Assembly: GCA_001790645.1 (NCBI GenBank)
Contig: MGDB01000132.1
Span: 861 to 9,414 of the forward strand
DNA from: Candidatus Schekmanbacteria bacterium GWA2_38_11
GTDB taxonomy: Bacteria > Schekmanbacteria > GWA2-38-11
DNA: 8,554 bases
Reading direction: 5' to 3'
Of the stretch, positions 1-5,576 are shown in pieces. The notes under the pieces are model-generated. The model saw only the letters and a program-made list of their open reading frames with translations, did not search any database and was not told the DNA's origin. The position numbers and the translations under genes were made by a program. Position 1 is the stretch's first letter. Every line of letters begins with the position of its first letter.

Positions 1-877
1 GACCTTGATTTACGAGGCAGGTGGCGAGCCTGTGGCAGCCCTTGTAAGAGGCGATTGTGAGATAAATGAAAACAAACTTAAAAAGGTTTTAGGCTGCAAA
101 GAGATAAAGCTTGCTGGTGATGAAATGGTTGAAAGGGTGACAAAATCACCTAAGGGCTTTGCAGGACCTGTAGGGCTTTCAGGAATCAGGATAATGGCTG
201 ACTGGTCGGTAAAATGGATGGCAAATTCTGTTACCGGTGCTAACTCTCTTGATAAGCATTACATAAATGTAAATATCGGCAGGGATTTTACTGTCAAAGA
301 ATTTTATGATTTACGGGTTTCAAAAGAAAATGACCCGTGTCCGAAATGTACGGGGAGACTTGTTTTTACAAAGGGAATAGAGGTAGGTCATATCTTCAAA
401 CTCGGGACAAAATACAGCGAAAGCCTTAAAGCGACTTTTCTTGACCAGGAAGGGAAAGAGCAGTTAATGATAATGGGATGCTACGGCATAGGTGTTGGAA
501 GAACGATGGCTGCTTCCATCGAGCAGAATAACGATGAGGACGGGATAATATGGCCCATGCCGATAGCGCCTTTTCATGTGTTGATACTTCCTCTTAACAC
601 GAACCACAAAGAGACCCTCGAGATATCTGAAAGAATCTACAAAGGACTTCTGGATAAGGGCGTTGAGGTTTTGCTTGACGACAGGGATGAGAGACCGGGT
701 GTAAAGTTTAAAGACTCTGACCTCATAGGAATCCCGCTCCGCATCACAATCGGCGAGAAGAGCTTAAAAGAGGGGAAAGTGGAGATAAGGGAGAGAAAGA
801 CAAAGGAAATTAAGAAAATAGAAAAAGACAAGGTCGTTGAAGAGATAATGAAAATTATTGCTGATCTTAGCAGATAG
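1..877 (+). CDS. proS: Prolyl-tRNA synthetase (bacterial type), C-terminal part, 5' end outside window
   Basis: ProRS charges tRNA-Pro with proline in the cytoplasm. The reading frame is open from base 2, so the gene begins upstream; about 291 residues are visible, roughly half of a usual bacterial ProRS (about 570). The visible part opens in the inserted editing (INS/YbaK-like) domain, with TLIYEAGGEPVAALVRGD and later TGANSLDKHYINVNIGRDF. A short CPKC segment follows, then the return to the class II catalytic core with VGHIFKLGTKYS and motif 3 (GCYGIGVGRTMAASIEQ, WPMPIAPF). The last ~100 residues are the anticodon-binding domain (FHVLILPLN, VEVLLDDRDERPGVKFKDSDLIGIP). Motifs 1 and 2 must lie upstream. 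It ends at a TAG, 46 bases before a long palindrome, and converges on the ABC transporter genes. No frameshift is visible. Family assignment is secure. Confidence 0.97.
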   Translation, partial: TLIYEAGGEPVAALVRGDCEINENKLKKVLGCKEIKLAGDEMVERVTKSPKGFAGPVGLSGIRIMADWSVKWMANSVTGANSLDKHYINVNIGRDFTVKEFYDLRVSKENDPCPKCTGRLVFTKGIEVGHIFKLGTKYSESLKATFLDQEGKEQLMIMGCYGIGVGRTMAASIEQNNDEDGIIWPMPIAPFHVLILPLNTNHKETLEISERIYKGLLDKGVEVLLDDRDERPGVKFKDSDLIGIPLRITIGEKSLKEGKVEIRERKTKEIKKIEKDKVVEEIMKIIADLSR

Positions 878-922
878 CGTTATCCTGCCTATCCAATCTT
901 TGAATTAAGTCTTAAATTCCTC

Positions 923-976
923 GTAGAAATAGACCTTTAGGTCTGTTAATTAACAGGTCTAAAGACCTGTTTCTAC
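923..976. repeat. 54-bp GTAG-headed double palindrome (REP/BIME-like)
   Basis: A 54-base near-perfect inverted repeat with no spacer, beginning GTAG (923-926) and ending CTAC (973-976). Each half is itself a hairpin: 928-935 with 940-947 around loop TTTA, and AACAGGTC (952-959) with GACCTGTT (964-971) around loop TAAA. Of the 27 pairs across the whole palindrome, 22 are Watson-Crick. The other five positions are all transitions, giving three G-U and two A-C in the plus-strand RNA. A GTAG tetranucleotide next to a small hairpin is the known layout of REP sequences moved by RAYT (TnpA-REP) transposases, and two inverted REPs form a BIME. The family assignment is inferred from layout only; no transposase gene is present here. 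Confidence 0.7.
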
Positions 977-983
977 ATTTTTT
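923..983 (+). terminator. Probable intrinsic terminator of proS formed by the REP-like palindrome
   Basis: The 27-bp stem ends at 976 and is followed by six T's at 978-983, the layout of a Rho-independent terminator for transcripts coming from proS. The T-run reaches the last base of the cydC-like stop codon (983-985), so the convergent genes are packed tightly against it. In the reverse direction no T-run follows the stem, so termination of the cydC-like transcript here would depend on the stem alone. Confidence 0.6.
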
Positions 984-2719
984 CATGCAGAAGCTGAGGC
1001 AGTTTTTCTTGCTGCTTTTGGGATTTCAAAATCACTGAGCTTTCCTTCCTGGAGGCGATAAGCCTTATCCACATTGGCAAGCAGAGAAAGCCTGTGAGTA
1101 ACAATGATGACGGTCCGGTCTCTGCTGATCTTGTTGAGTGTCTCCTGGATTGCATTTTCATTAAAGGAATCCAGGTTAGATGTTGGCTCATCAAAAATAA
1201 GAATTTGCGGGTTCTTTAAAAGAACACGGCTTATTACTATCCTCTGGCGTTCCCCACCTGAAAGTTTATCTCCCAATTCTCCAATTGACGTTTCATATCC
1301 CTTGGGCAAGGTCAAGATGAACTCATGAATATTTGCCTGTTTTGCACTTTGAATGATTTCATCCATTGTGGCATCGGGTTTGCCGATGGCGATATTTTCT
1401 TTTATTGTTGCATCAAAAAGATGCGAATCCTGCGCAACAAGGGCAGTAATATCGTAAATGGATTTCTGGCATATTTTCTTTATATTCCTGTTGCCTATTA
1501 ATATTTCTCCTTCGTTGAAGTCCCAGAATCTCATGAGCAGCCTCAGGACAGTGCTCTTACCGCTTCCGCTTTCACCAACAAGTGCAATGGATTTACCCTG
1601 AGGAATGTACAGGGAAAAGTTATCAAGGACTTTAGACCCGTTCTGCTTATAAGCAAAGGAAACATTCTTGAAGGTTATATCAAAGTCTTTGGGCAGATCA
1701 GGTGTAGCGTCCGGGGCGTCAACAACAGCCGGCTTCTCGTCAATCATCTTGAAGAGCCTCTCTGCAGAAGCAAAAGACTCACTCAAGTAATGTGACACTA
1801 CAGCCACTGAGAAAAGTGGCACAAAGGCGCTGATTGATGATGCTGTGACCACTATCAGTCCCTGCATGTCAATATGATTTCCTAAATACCCGTATACGGC
1901 AACAACGATTGTAGCTATGTTTGCGAGAAGGATTGTTCCATTAACAAATCCGAACAGCCATCCCTGGCGGGAGGAGTGACCCCTCTTGATACTGTTTAAG
2001 TAATCACCCTTTCTCCCGATTTCATCCCTGCGGTTTTTACCCTGGTTGAAAAGAAGAATTGTTTCAATCCCCTGCAAAGAGTCAGTAAGATAGGCATTGG
2101 TATCTCCAAGGGCTGCACGGAGCTTCTGGCCGTTTTTCCTGACATAGCGTTCCCAGAAAACAGGAACAAGGATACCAAGGACGATCTGAAACGGAAGTAC
2201 CACAAGAGGTAAAACCCACCAAAACATTCCAAGGAATATCAATACTGACACAGAAACAGTGAATGCAATCGCTACAGGTGAAATGGTATGGGCAAAAAAT
2301 ACTTCTATTATTTCAATATCGCCGCCAATTCTTGAGATAACGTCGCCGCTTCGCTTATCAAGCAGTTTAGCCGGAACAAGGGGCTCAATCTCTTTGTAAA
2401 ACGAGGTCCTTAAATGTGCGAGGAGGCGGAATGCTACCTCGTGGTTAGCAAGCTGTTCAACATAGGCGCTTACTCCTTTAAGAATGCCAAAGATAAAAAG
2501 CAGGCTGATAGCAAACGTACCAGGAGGAATTGCCCCCGGTATGAGGAAAGAAGAAACCAGCCAGGCTCCCCATGTGAGCACAGCAATATTTGAGAGATGG
2601 TTTAAAGTCCCGAAGAAGATGGCAAAGAGCATCACTTTCCTTACGGGCTTAACCATCTTGAACAAGCGCAGAATAATCTTTAACCGTGACATTGATGTTT
2701 CTTTATTTTTTTCTTCCAT
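983..2719 (-). CDS. cydC: ABC exporter, fused permease-ATPase, CydC-like subunit
   Basis: A 578-residue half-transporter of the inner membrane, the usual length for fused type IV ABC exporters. The transmembrane domain spans about residues 1-320, with hydrophobic segments near 28-60, 66-82, 145-190 and 255-300. The nucleotide-binding domain follows, with A-loop Tyr357, Walker A GESGSGKST (382-390), Q-loop Gln430, signature LSGGE (486-490), Walker B with Asp510 and catalytic Glu511, and H-loop His542. CydC-like traits are the N-terminal stretch IAVLTWGAWLVSSFLI, which matches the CydC pattern LLTLSGWFxSASAI; the segment LLAHLRTSFYKEIEPLVPAK; and the LSGGE signature. In E. coli CydC pairs with CydD to export cysteine/glutathione. 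The start is ATG with GAGGT four bases upstream; Met10 is an alternative. The C-terminus is a short Ala/Lys-rich tail. The ABC exporter call is certain; CydC identity is moderate because no cydAB is nearby. Confidence 0.65.
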   Translation of the reverse strand: MEEKNKETSMSRLKIILRLFKMVKPVRKVMLFAIFFGTLNHLSNIAVLTWGAWLVSSFLIPGAIPPGTFAISLLFIFGILKGVSAYVEQLANHEVAFRLLAHLRTSFYKEIEPLVPAKLLDKRSGDVISRIGGDIEIIEVFFAHTISPVAIAFTVSVSVLIFLGMFWWVLPLVVLPFQIVLGILVPVFWERYVRKNGQKLRAALGDTNAYLTDSLQGIETILLFNQGKNRRDEIGRKGDYLNSIKRGHSSRQGWLFGFVNGTILLANIATIVVAVYGYLGNHIDMQGLIVVTASSISAFVPLFSVAVVSHYLSESFASAERLFKMIDEKPAVVDAPDATPDLPKDFDITFKNVSFAYKQNGSKVLDNFSLYIPQGKSIALVGESGSGKSTVLRLLMRFWDFNEGEILIGNRNIKKICQKSIYDITALVAQDSHLFDATIKENIAIGKPDATMDEIIQSAKQANIHEFILTLPKGYETSIGELGDKLSGGERQRIVISRVLLKNPQILIFDEPTSNLDSFNENAIQETLNKISRDRTVIIVTHRLSLLANVDKAYRLQEGKLSDFEIPKAARKTASASA

Positions 2720-2741
2720 AACTACCTCATATGAATTTCTT

Positions 2742-2821
2742 GATTAACATGGACCACGTTTGCGGCTAAAAAAAGCAACCCTAAAGGGTTGCCCTACAAA
2801 GGATTAACAAAGACCATGTTT
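2742..2821. repeat. 20-bp direct repeat pair framing the cydD/cydC intergenic hairpin
   Basis: GATTAACATGGACCACGTTT (2742-2761) and GATTAACAAAGACCATGTTT (2802-2821) agree at 17 of 20 positions and sit either side of the GTAG hairpin at 2775-2797. A weaker relative (15 of 20) lies at 4631-4650, upstream of the cydD-like start. On the minus strand the copies at 2742 and 4631 precede the two ABC genes by about 22 and 42 bases. They could be a duplicated regulatory site, or a duplication linked to arrival of the hairpin. The sequence does not decide. Confidence 0.55.
2768..2797 (-). terminator. GTAG hairpin followed by a T7 run between the cydD-like and cydC-like genes
   Basis: Read on the minus strand, this is GTAG (2797-2794), one G, then GCAACCC, loop TTTA, GGGTTGC (2792-2775), and then seven T's (2774-2768). 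The stem is a perfect 7 bp with four G-C pairs and is followed at once by the T-run, a textbook intrinsic terminator. It lies downstream of the cydD-like stop (2837-2839) and about 50 bases upstream of the cydC-like start, so it should cut or reduce read-through between the two subunits. The layout GTAG + 1 base + stem + TTTA loop matches each half of the 923-976 palindrome, so this looks like a single REP unit acting as terminator. Confidence 0.6.
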
Positions 2822-2836
2822 TAGGATTTTTATATT

Positions 2837-4588
2837 TTAATTCACTATTACCGGCTCAAACTGGTTTTGCGTCCTTATAAGATTTGCGTAGACTCCCTTT
2901 TTATCCAATAAATCCTTATGTGTTCCAACCTCTGCAACTTTTCCTTTCTGCAGAGTGATTATTTTATGTGCATCACGGACTGTGCGTAACCTGTGGGCAA
3001 TGACAAGCGTTGTCTTTGTTCGTGCAATTTCCTGAAGGGTTGCCTGGATTTTTTCTTCATTCTCGGCATCAACGTTTGATGTAGGTTCATCAAGAATGAG
3101 GATGGGAGCGTTCTTCAAAAGCGCACGGGCAATGGAAATACGCTGGATTTGTCCGCTTGAGAGGTTCTTAGCCTGTTCCACCAGTGAAGCGTCAAGCTTC
3201 TGTGGCAGGGAATTCACAAAGTCGAGGATTCCGGCTTTCCTGCATGTCTCGTACAGTTCATCATCAGTGGCATCAGGCTTGGCAATGAGGAGATTCTCTC
3301 TGATTGATCCATGGAAGAGATAAGTCCTCTGTGATACCATTGAAATATTATTCCGGATTTCAATGGGGTCGATTGTATGCAGGGGTTTGCCGCCAATGGT
3401 GATCTCTCCTGCGCTTGGTTCATAAAACCTTGTAATAAGATTGGCAACTGTTGTCTTACCGCAGCCGCTTTCCCCCACAAGGGCTGTAATCTGCCCGGTT
3501 TTAAGTTCAAAATTAACACTTTTAAGAACAGGGTTCCTGTCCTGACCGTATGAGAACTCAACATTTTTGAAAACAATATCAAAGTTTCCGTCAAGTTTTG
3601 CCTTGCTGGTCATCCTGCTTAATGCATGCTTGCTTGGGTCCTTATTGAGGATTTCTAATATTGACTTGCTTGCAGCAATTCCCTGCATTGCAATGTGTGT
3701 ATAGGAACCGAGTAACCGCAGCGGACGGAAAAACTCATATGAAAGAAGAACCACTATGGTTGCAGCGCCGATGGTTAAGTCTCCTGACTGCGTGTAGCGG
3801 ATGGCAAGCATTATTCCGACTGCTGTCCCGCACATGGCAATAATGTCCATGGAGAGATTAGAGGTGAGGTTGGTTTGAAGCAGTTCCATTGTCCTTTTGC
3901 GGAAATTTTCGCTTCTCTTTCCAATCTCCTCCATCCGTTTTCCTACAAGGCCAAAAGTCTTAAGCGTCGTTATACCCTGGAGAGAGTCAAGGTAAAAAGC
4001 ATGCAGATTTTCATATGAAAACCAGTGCGCCTTTGTCACTTTCTTTATCCATGCGCGGACCATCATAATGCTTATTGGAATAAAGATTACAAGAACAAGC
4101 AGCGTAAGGGCGATGGAACTGTTAAGCCTGCGAAGGTAGAAGTAGAGTCCAAGAGGAATCAGCAGACTTAAAAAAGCCTGGGGGATGACGAGGCCAAAGA
4201 TGCTCTCAAGCTGCTCGACGCCTTCAACAGTTGTGGTTGCAATACTGCCAGTTTTTTTAACGTCTCTGTATTCTAATTCAAGTTCCAGTATTTTTGAATA
4301 AATCTTGTCCCTTGCTCCTGCCTTTACTTTTGTGGAGATTTCATAGACAGATCTATTGGCAAGCCAGGAAAAAATGAGCCTGCTAAGGAATACGAGAAAC
4401 ATGATGTTCACGGTTTCAATAAATGTTTTTTTGGTAAGGACATGCGTCATGAGTGCATCTACGACATAACCGATGCGGTCAAAAAATACCACAGTAGTGG
4501 CAGCAATAAACAAATGCGCTATTATTGCAAATGCTATCCAGCTCTTTGATGCTTTTCCTAATGAAAATATAGTATGCTTCTCCTTCAT
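2837..4588 (-). CDS. cydD: ABC exporter, fused permease-ATPase, CydD-like subunit
   Basis: A 583-residue half-transporter, first gene of the minus-strand pair. The membrane domain covers about residues 1-325, with hydrophobic segments near 17-35, 60-77, 130-152, 158-177, 245-265 and 272-290. The nucleotide-binding domain has Walker A GESGCGKTT (372-380), Q-loop Gln420, signature LSSGQ (476-480), Walker B Asp500 with catalytic Glu501, and H-loop His532. The signature departs from the common LSGGQ by one residue; E. coli CydD also has a variant (LSVGQ). CydD-like traits include the loop HAFYLDSLQGITTLKTFG and EFFRPLRLLGSYTHIAMQGI, which resembles the CydD segment with PLRxLG followed by an A-rich helix. 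The start is ATG, with GAGG eight bases upstream. The order D then C is as in cydDC operons. Both ATPase sites keep their glutamate, unlike many heterodimeric exporters with one dead site. Other heterodimeric exporters remain possible. Confidence 0.65.
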   Translation of the reverse strand: MKEKHTIFSLGKASKSWIAFAIIAHLFIAATTVVFFDRIGYVVDALMTHVLTKKTFIETVNIMFLVFLSRLIFSWLANRSVYEISTKVKAGARDKIYSKILELELEYRDVKKTGSIATTTVEGVEQLESIFGLVIPQAFLSLLIPLGLYFYLRRLNSSIALTLLVLVIFIPISIMMVRAWIKKVTKAHWFSYENLHAFYLDSLQGITTLKTFGLVGKRMEEIGKRSENFRKRTMELLQTNLTSNLSMDIIAMCGTAVGIMLAIRYTQSGDLTIGAATIVVLLSYEFFRPLRLLGSYTHIAMQGIAASKSILEILNKDPSKHALSRMTSKAKLDGNFDIVFKNVEFSYGQDRNPVLKSVNFELKTGQITALVGESGCGKTTVANLITRFYEPSAGEITIGGKPLHTIDPIEIRNNISMVSQRTYLFHGSIRENLLIAKPDATDDELYETCRKAGILDFVNSLPQKLDASLVEQAKNLSSGQIQRISIARALLKNAPILILDEPTSNVDAENEEKIQATLQEIARTKTTLVIAHRLRTVRDAHKIITLQKGKVAEVGTHKDLLDKKGVYANLIRTQNQFEPVIVN

Positions 4589-4673
4589 TGTGCTAACCTC
4601 GCTTTTAATCGTAAAATACTTTTTTGTAATTGTTCACTAAGACCAGGTTTTTTAAAGACCTGCTTAATTGAAT

Positions 4674-4709
4674 ATATGTTCACATATCAAACTAATTAGA
4701 TTTCGTCAA
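4674..4709 (-). promoter_or_regulatory. Candidate promoter of the cydD-like gene with overlapping inverted repeat
   Basis: On the minus strand TTGACG (4709-4704) is followed after 17 bases by TATGTG (4686-4681), a fair -35 and a weak -10, about 95 bases before the cydD-like ATG. The 14-base inverted repeat ATATGT-TC-ACATAT (4674-4687) covers the -10 region and could be an operator. This is a by-eye match only. Confidence 0.3.
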
Positions 4710-5124
4710 GTTTTTATGTTATTTTATCTATGTAAAAATACTGATTCAAAAAATCAAACCAGTCAAGCAAATTTACATTCTTTTACATATGTTTAACACT
4801 TTGTAAAAATGTATATGAATTCATACCAGAAATGTCCAGGAATTATGGTTATTTTTTTAGATAATATTACGAGATTTTATTCAATAAAATAAGAGGAATG
4901 AATGGTGTTGAGTAGAATTAAAGGACAGGAATATAGGCTGTCCGGCGATTAGTTATTCTGGTTTGCTATGAGGGATTTATGATGAAACAATAGTCCTGTT
5001 GAGAATGAGAGAGAGCAGAGCGATGCATTTCTTATTGAAGCGTAGTATGAGAAAGGCATATCTTTTTATGCTCTCCAGTGTCTGATTTATTGCGGCTACC
5101 TGATCAGCAGGTAACAAAAAAATA

Positions 5125-5153
5125 TAGACATTTTAAAAACACTTTAGTATATT
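5125..5153 (+). promoter_or_regulatory. Candidate sigma-70 promoter for tRNA-Val
   Basis: TAGACA (5125-5130), a 17-base spacer and TATATT (5148-5153) each differ from the sigma-70 consensus by one base. Transcription would start near 5160, about 140 bases before the tRNA, so the leader would carry the inverted repeats at 5184-5263. It could drive the tRNA alone or also the thrS operon. Confidence 0.4.
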
Positions 5154-5183
5154 GCAAAAAAGTTTTGAAAAAGTCTGGGTTGA

Positions 5184-5263
5184 GATTACAGCGATTAAAA
5201 TTAGATTACACAGATTAGATTTTTATAAAAAATCTGTGTAATCTTTTTCAAATCTGTGTAATC
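5184..5263. repeat. Cluster of 13-bp GATTACACAGATT repeats in both orientations
   Basis: GATTACACAGATT (5204-5216) is perfectly inverted at 5231-5243 (AATCTGTGTAATC) and again at 5251-5263. A diverged forward copy, GATTACAGCGATT, lies at 5184-5196. The first inverted pair can form a 13-bp hairpin around a 14-base AT-rich loop; the third copy can compete as pairing partner. It lies between the candidate promoter and tRNA-Val, so it may be transcribed in the tRNA precursor. No T-run follows. It looks like a dispersed intergenic repeat rather than part of a gene. Confidence 0.7.
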
Positions 5264-5297
5264 AGAGGTATCAGAGACCTCCAAAAAGATTATTTAC

Positions 5298-5369
5298 AGG
5301 CGCGTAGCTCAGTGGTAGAGCGCTGCCTTGACACGGCAGAGGCCAGGGGTTCGATACCCCTCGTGCCTA
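5298..5369 (+). tRNA. tRNA-Val (anticodon GAC)
   Basis: A full cloverleaf of 72 nt can be drawn. The acceptor stem is AGGCGCG (5298-5304) with CGTGCCT (5362-5368), seven pairs including one G-U. The D stem is GCTC/GAGC (5307-5310, 5318-5321) with a short loop AGTGGTA containing the GG pair. The anticodon stem CTGCC/GGCAG (5323-5327, 5335-5339) encloses loop TTGACAC with anticodon GAC at 5330-5332, reading GUC and GUU valine codons. The T stem AGGGG/CCCCT (5345-5349, 5357-5361) has loop TTCGATA. The discriminator base is A5369, as expected for tRNA-Val. CCA is not encoded, so it must be added by the nucleotidyltransferase. It lies about 200 bases upstream of thrS in the same direction and may share a transcript. 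Confidence 0.96.
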
Positions 5370-5371
5370 TG

Positions 5372-5400
5372 GCTTTTAAAAAACTATGTTTTTTAAAAGC
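5372..5400 (+). repeat. Perfect 12-bp hairpin just after tRNA-Val
   Basis: GCTTTTAAAAAA (5372-5383) and TTTTTTAAAAGC (5389-5400) pair without mismatch around loop CTATG. It begins two bases after the tRNA discriminator base. The stem is mostly A-T and no separate T-run follows, so it is a poor classical terminator. It could mark the 3' boundary of the precursor or be the left end of the larger symmetric block reaching to 5542. Confidence 0.6.
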
Positions 5401-5405
5401 ACTTG

Positions 5406-5504
5406 TAGCTTATAGCTATTAGCTTATGGCTTATAGTTTGTAGTATTTAATAGGAAATATTAATAAAGTAATTTTTGATTCTAAGAGCTATAGGCTATAA
5501 GCTA
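5406..5504. repeat. Inverted GCTTATAG-type repeat arms between tRNA-Val and thrS
   Basis: The left arm begins TAGCTTATAGC (5406-5416), with further AGCTTAT and GGCTTATAG units up to about 5436. The right arm, 5486-5504, contains the exact reverse complement GCTATAAGCTA (5494-5504), preceded by AGCTATAG. About 50 AT-rich bases separate the arms. Within each arm the unit recurs with a 7- to 8-base period. The arms lie inside the two perfect hairpins at 5372-5400 and 5511-5542, making the whole stretch roughly symmetric. Confidence 0.6.
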
Positions 5505-5510
5505 TCAGTA

Positions 5511-5546
5511 GATTTATGAAAAGCTTGTGCTTTTCATAAATCTTTT
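5511..5546 (+). terminator. Perfect 14-bp hairpin plus short T-run upstream of thrS
   Basis: GATTTATGAAAAGC (5511-5524) and GCTTTTCATAAATC (5529-5542) form a perfect 14-bp stem with loop TTGT, followed by TTTT (5543-5546) and then by purine-rich AAGGAGAGAAGGAAG. It could terminate the tRNA-Val transcript or act as an attenuator of thrS. The T-run is short and the stem AT-rich, so efficiency may be low. No T-box sequence or antiterminator is recognisable. Confidence 0.4.
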
Positions 5547-5576
5547 AAGGAGAGAAGGAAGAAAAAAATAAATTCT

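Larger units (their letters stand above)
4589..5297. other. About 700 bp AT-rich non-coding stretch between divergent cydD-like gene and tRNA-Val
   Basis: No convincing gene. The longest reasonable start-to-stop stretch is a 26-codon ORF at 5005-5085 without a ribosome-binding site. The stretch holds several small inverted repeats. CAGGT/ACCTG (4644-4648 with 4658-4662) resembles the core of the REP hairpins but lacks GTAG. ATTTTATT-C-AATAAAAT lies at 4874-4890. GGACAG/CTGTCC (4923-4928 with 4938-4943) has a GTAG eight bases upstream (4912-4915). TACCTG/CAGGTA lies at 5097-5102 with 5108-5113. TGTAAAAAT occurs at 4731 and 4802, with inverted relatives ATTTACATT and TTTTACAT at 4771-4788. These look like decayed repeats and regulatory DNA. 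Confidence 0.5.

Noticed and set aside
3214..3594. 126-codon minus-strand frame inside the cydD-like gene
   Set aside because: Shadow of the ATPase domain in another frame; no independent start signal or family.
5005..5085. 26-codon ORF in the long non-coding stretch
   Set aside because: No ribosome-binding site, no recognisable family and only a short open frame (in-frame stop at 4969-4971); it could be a remnant but I cannot support it.
5184..5263. CRISPR array
   Set aside because: The 13-bp units alternate in orientation, are too short and have unequal spacers; no cas genes.
5298..5369. Integration site at tRNA-Val
   Set aside because: No integrase and no duplicated tRNA 3' end is seen in the window.
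5400..5576. T-box riboswitch upstream of thrS
   Set aside because: No T-box core sequence or specifier loop with a threonine codon can be found; the hairpins are simple inverted repeats.
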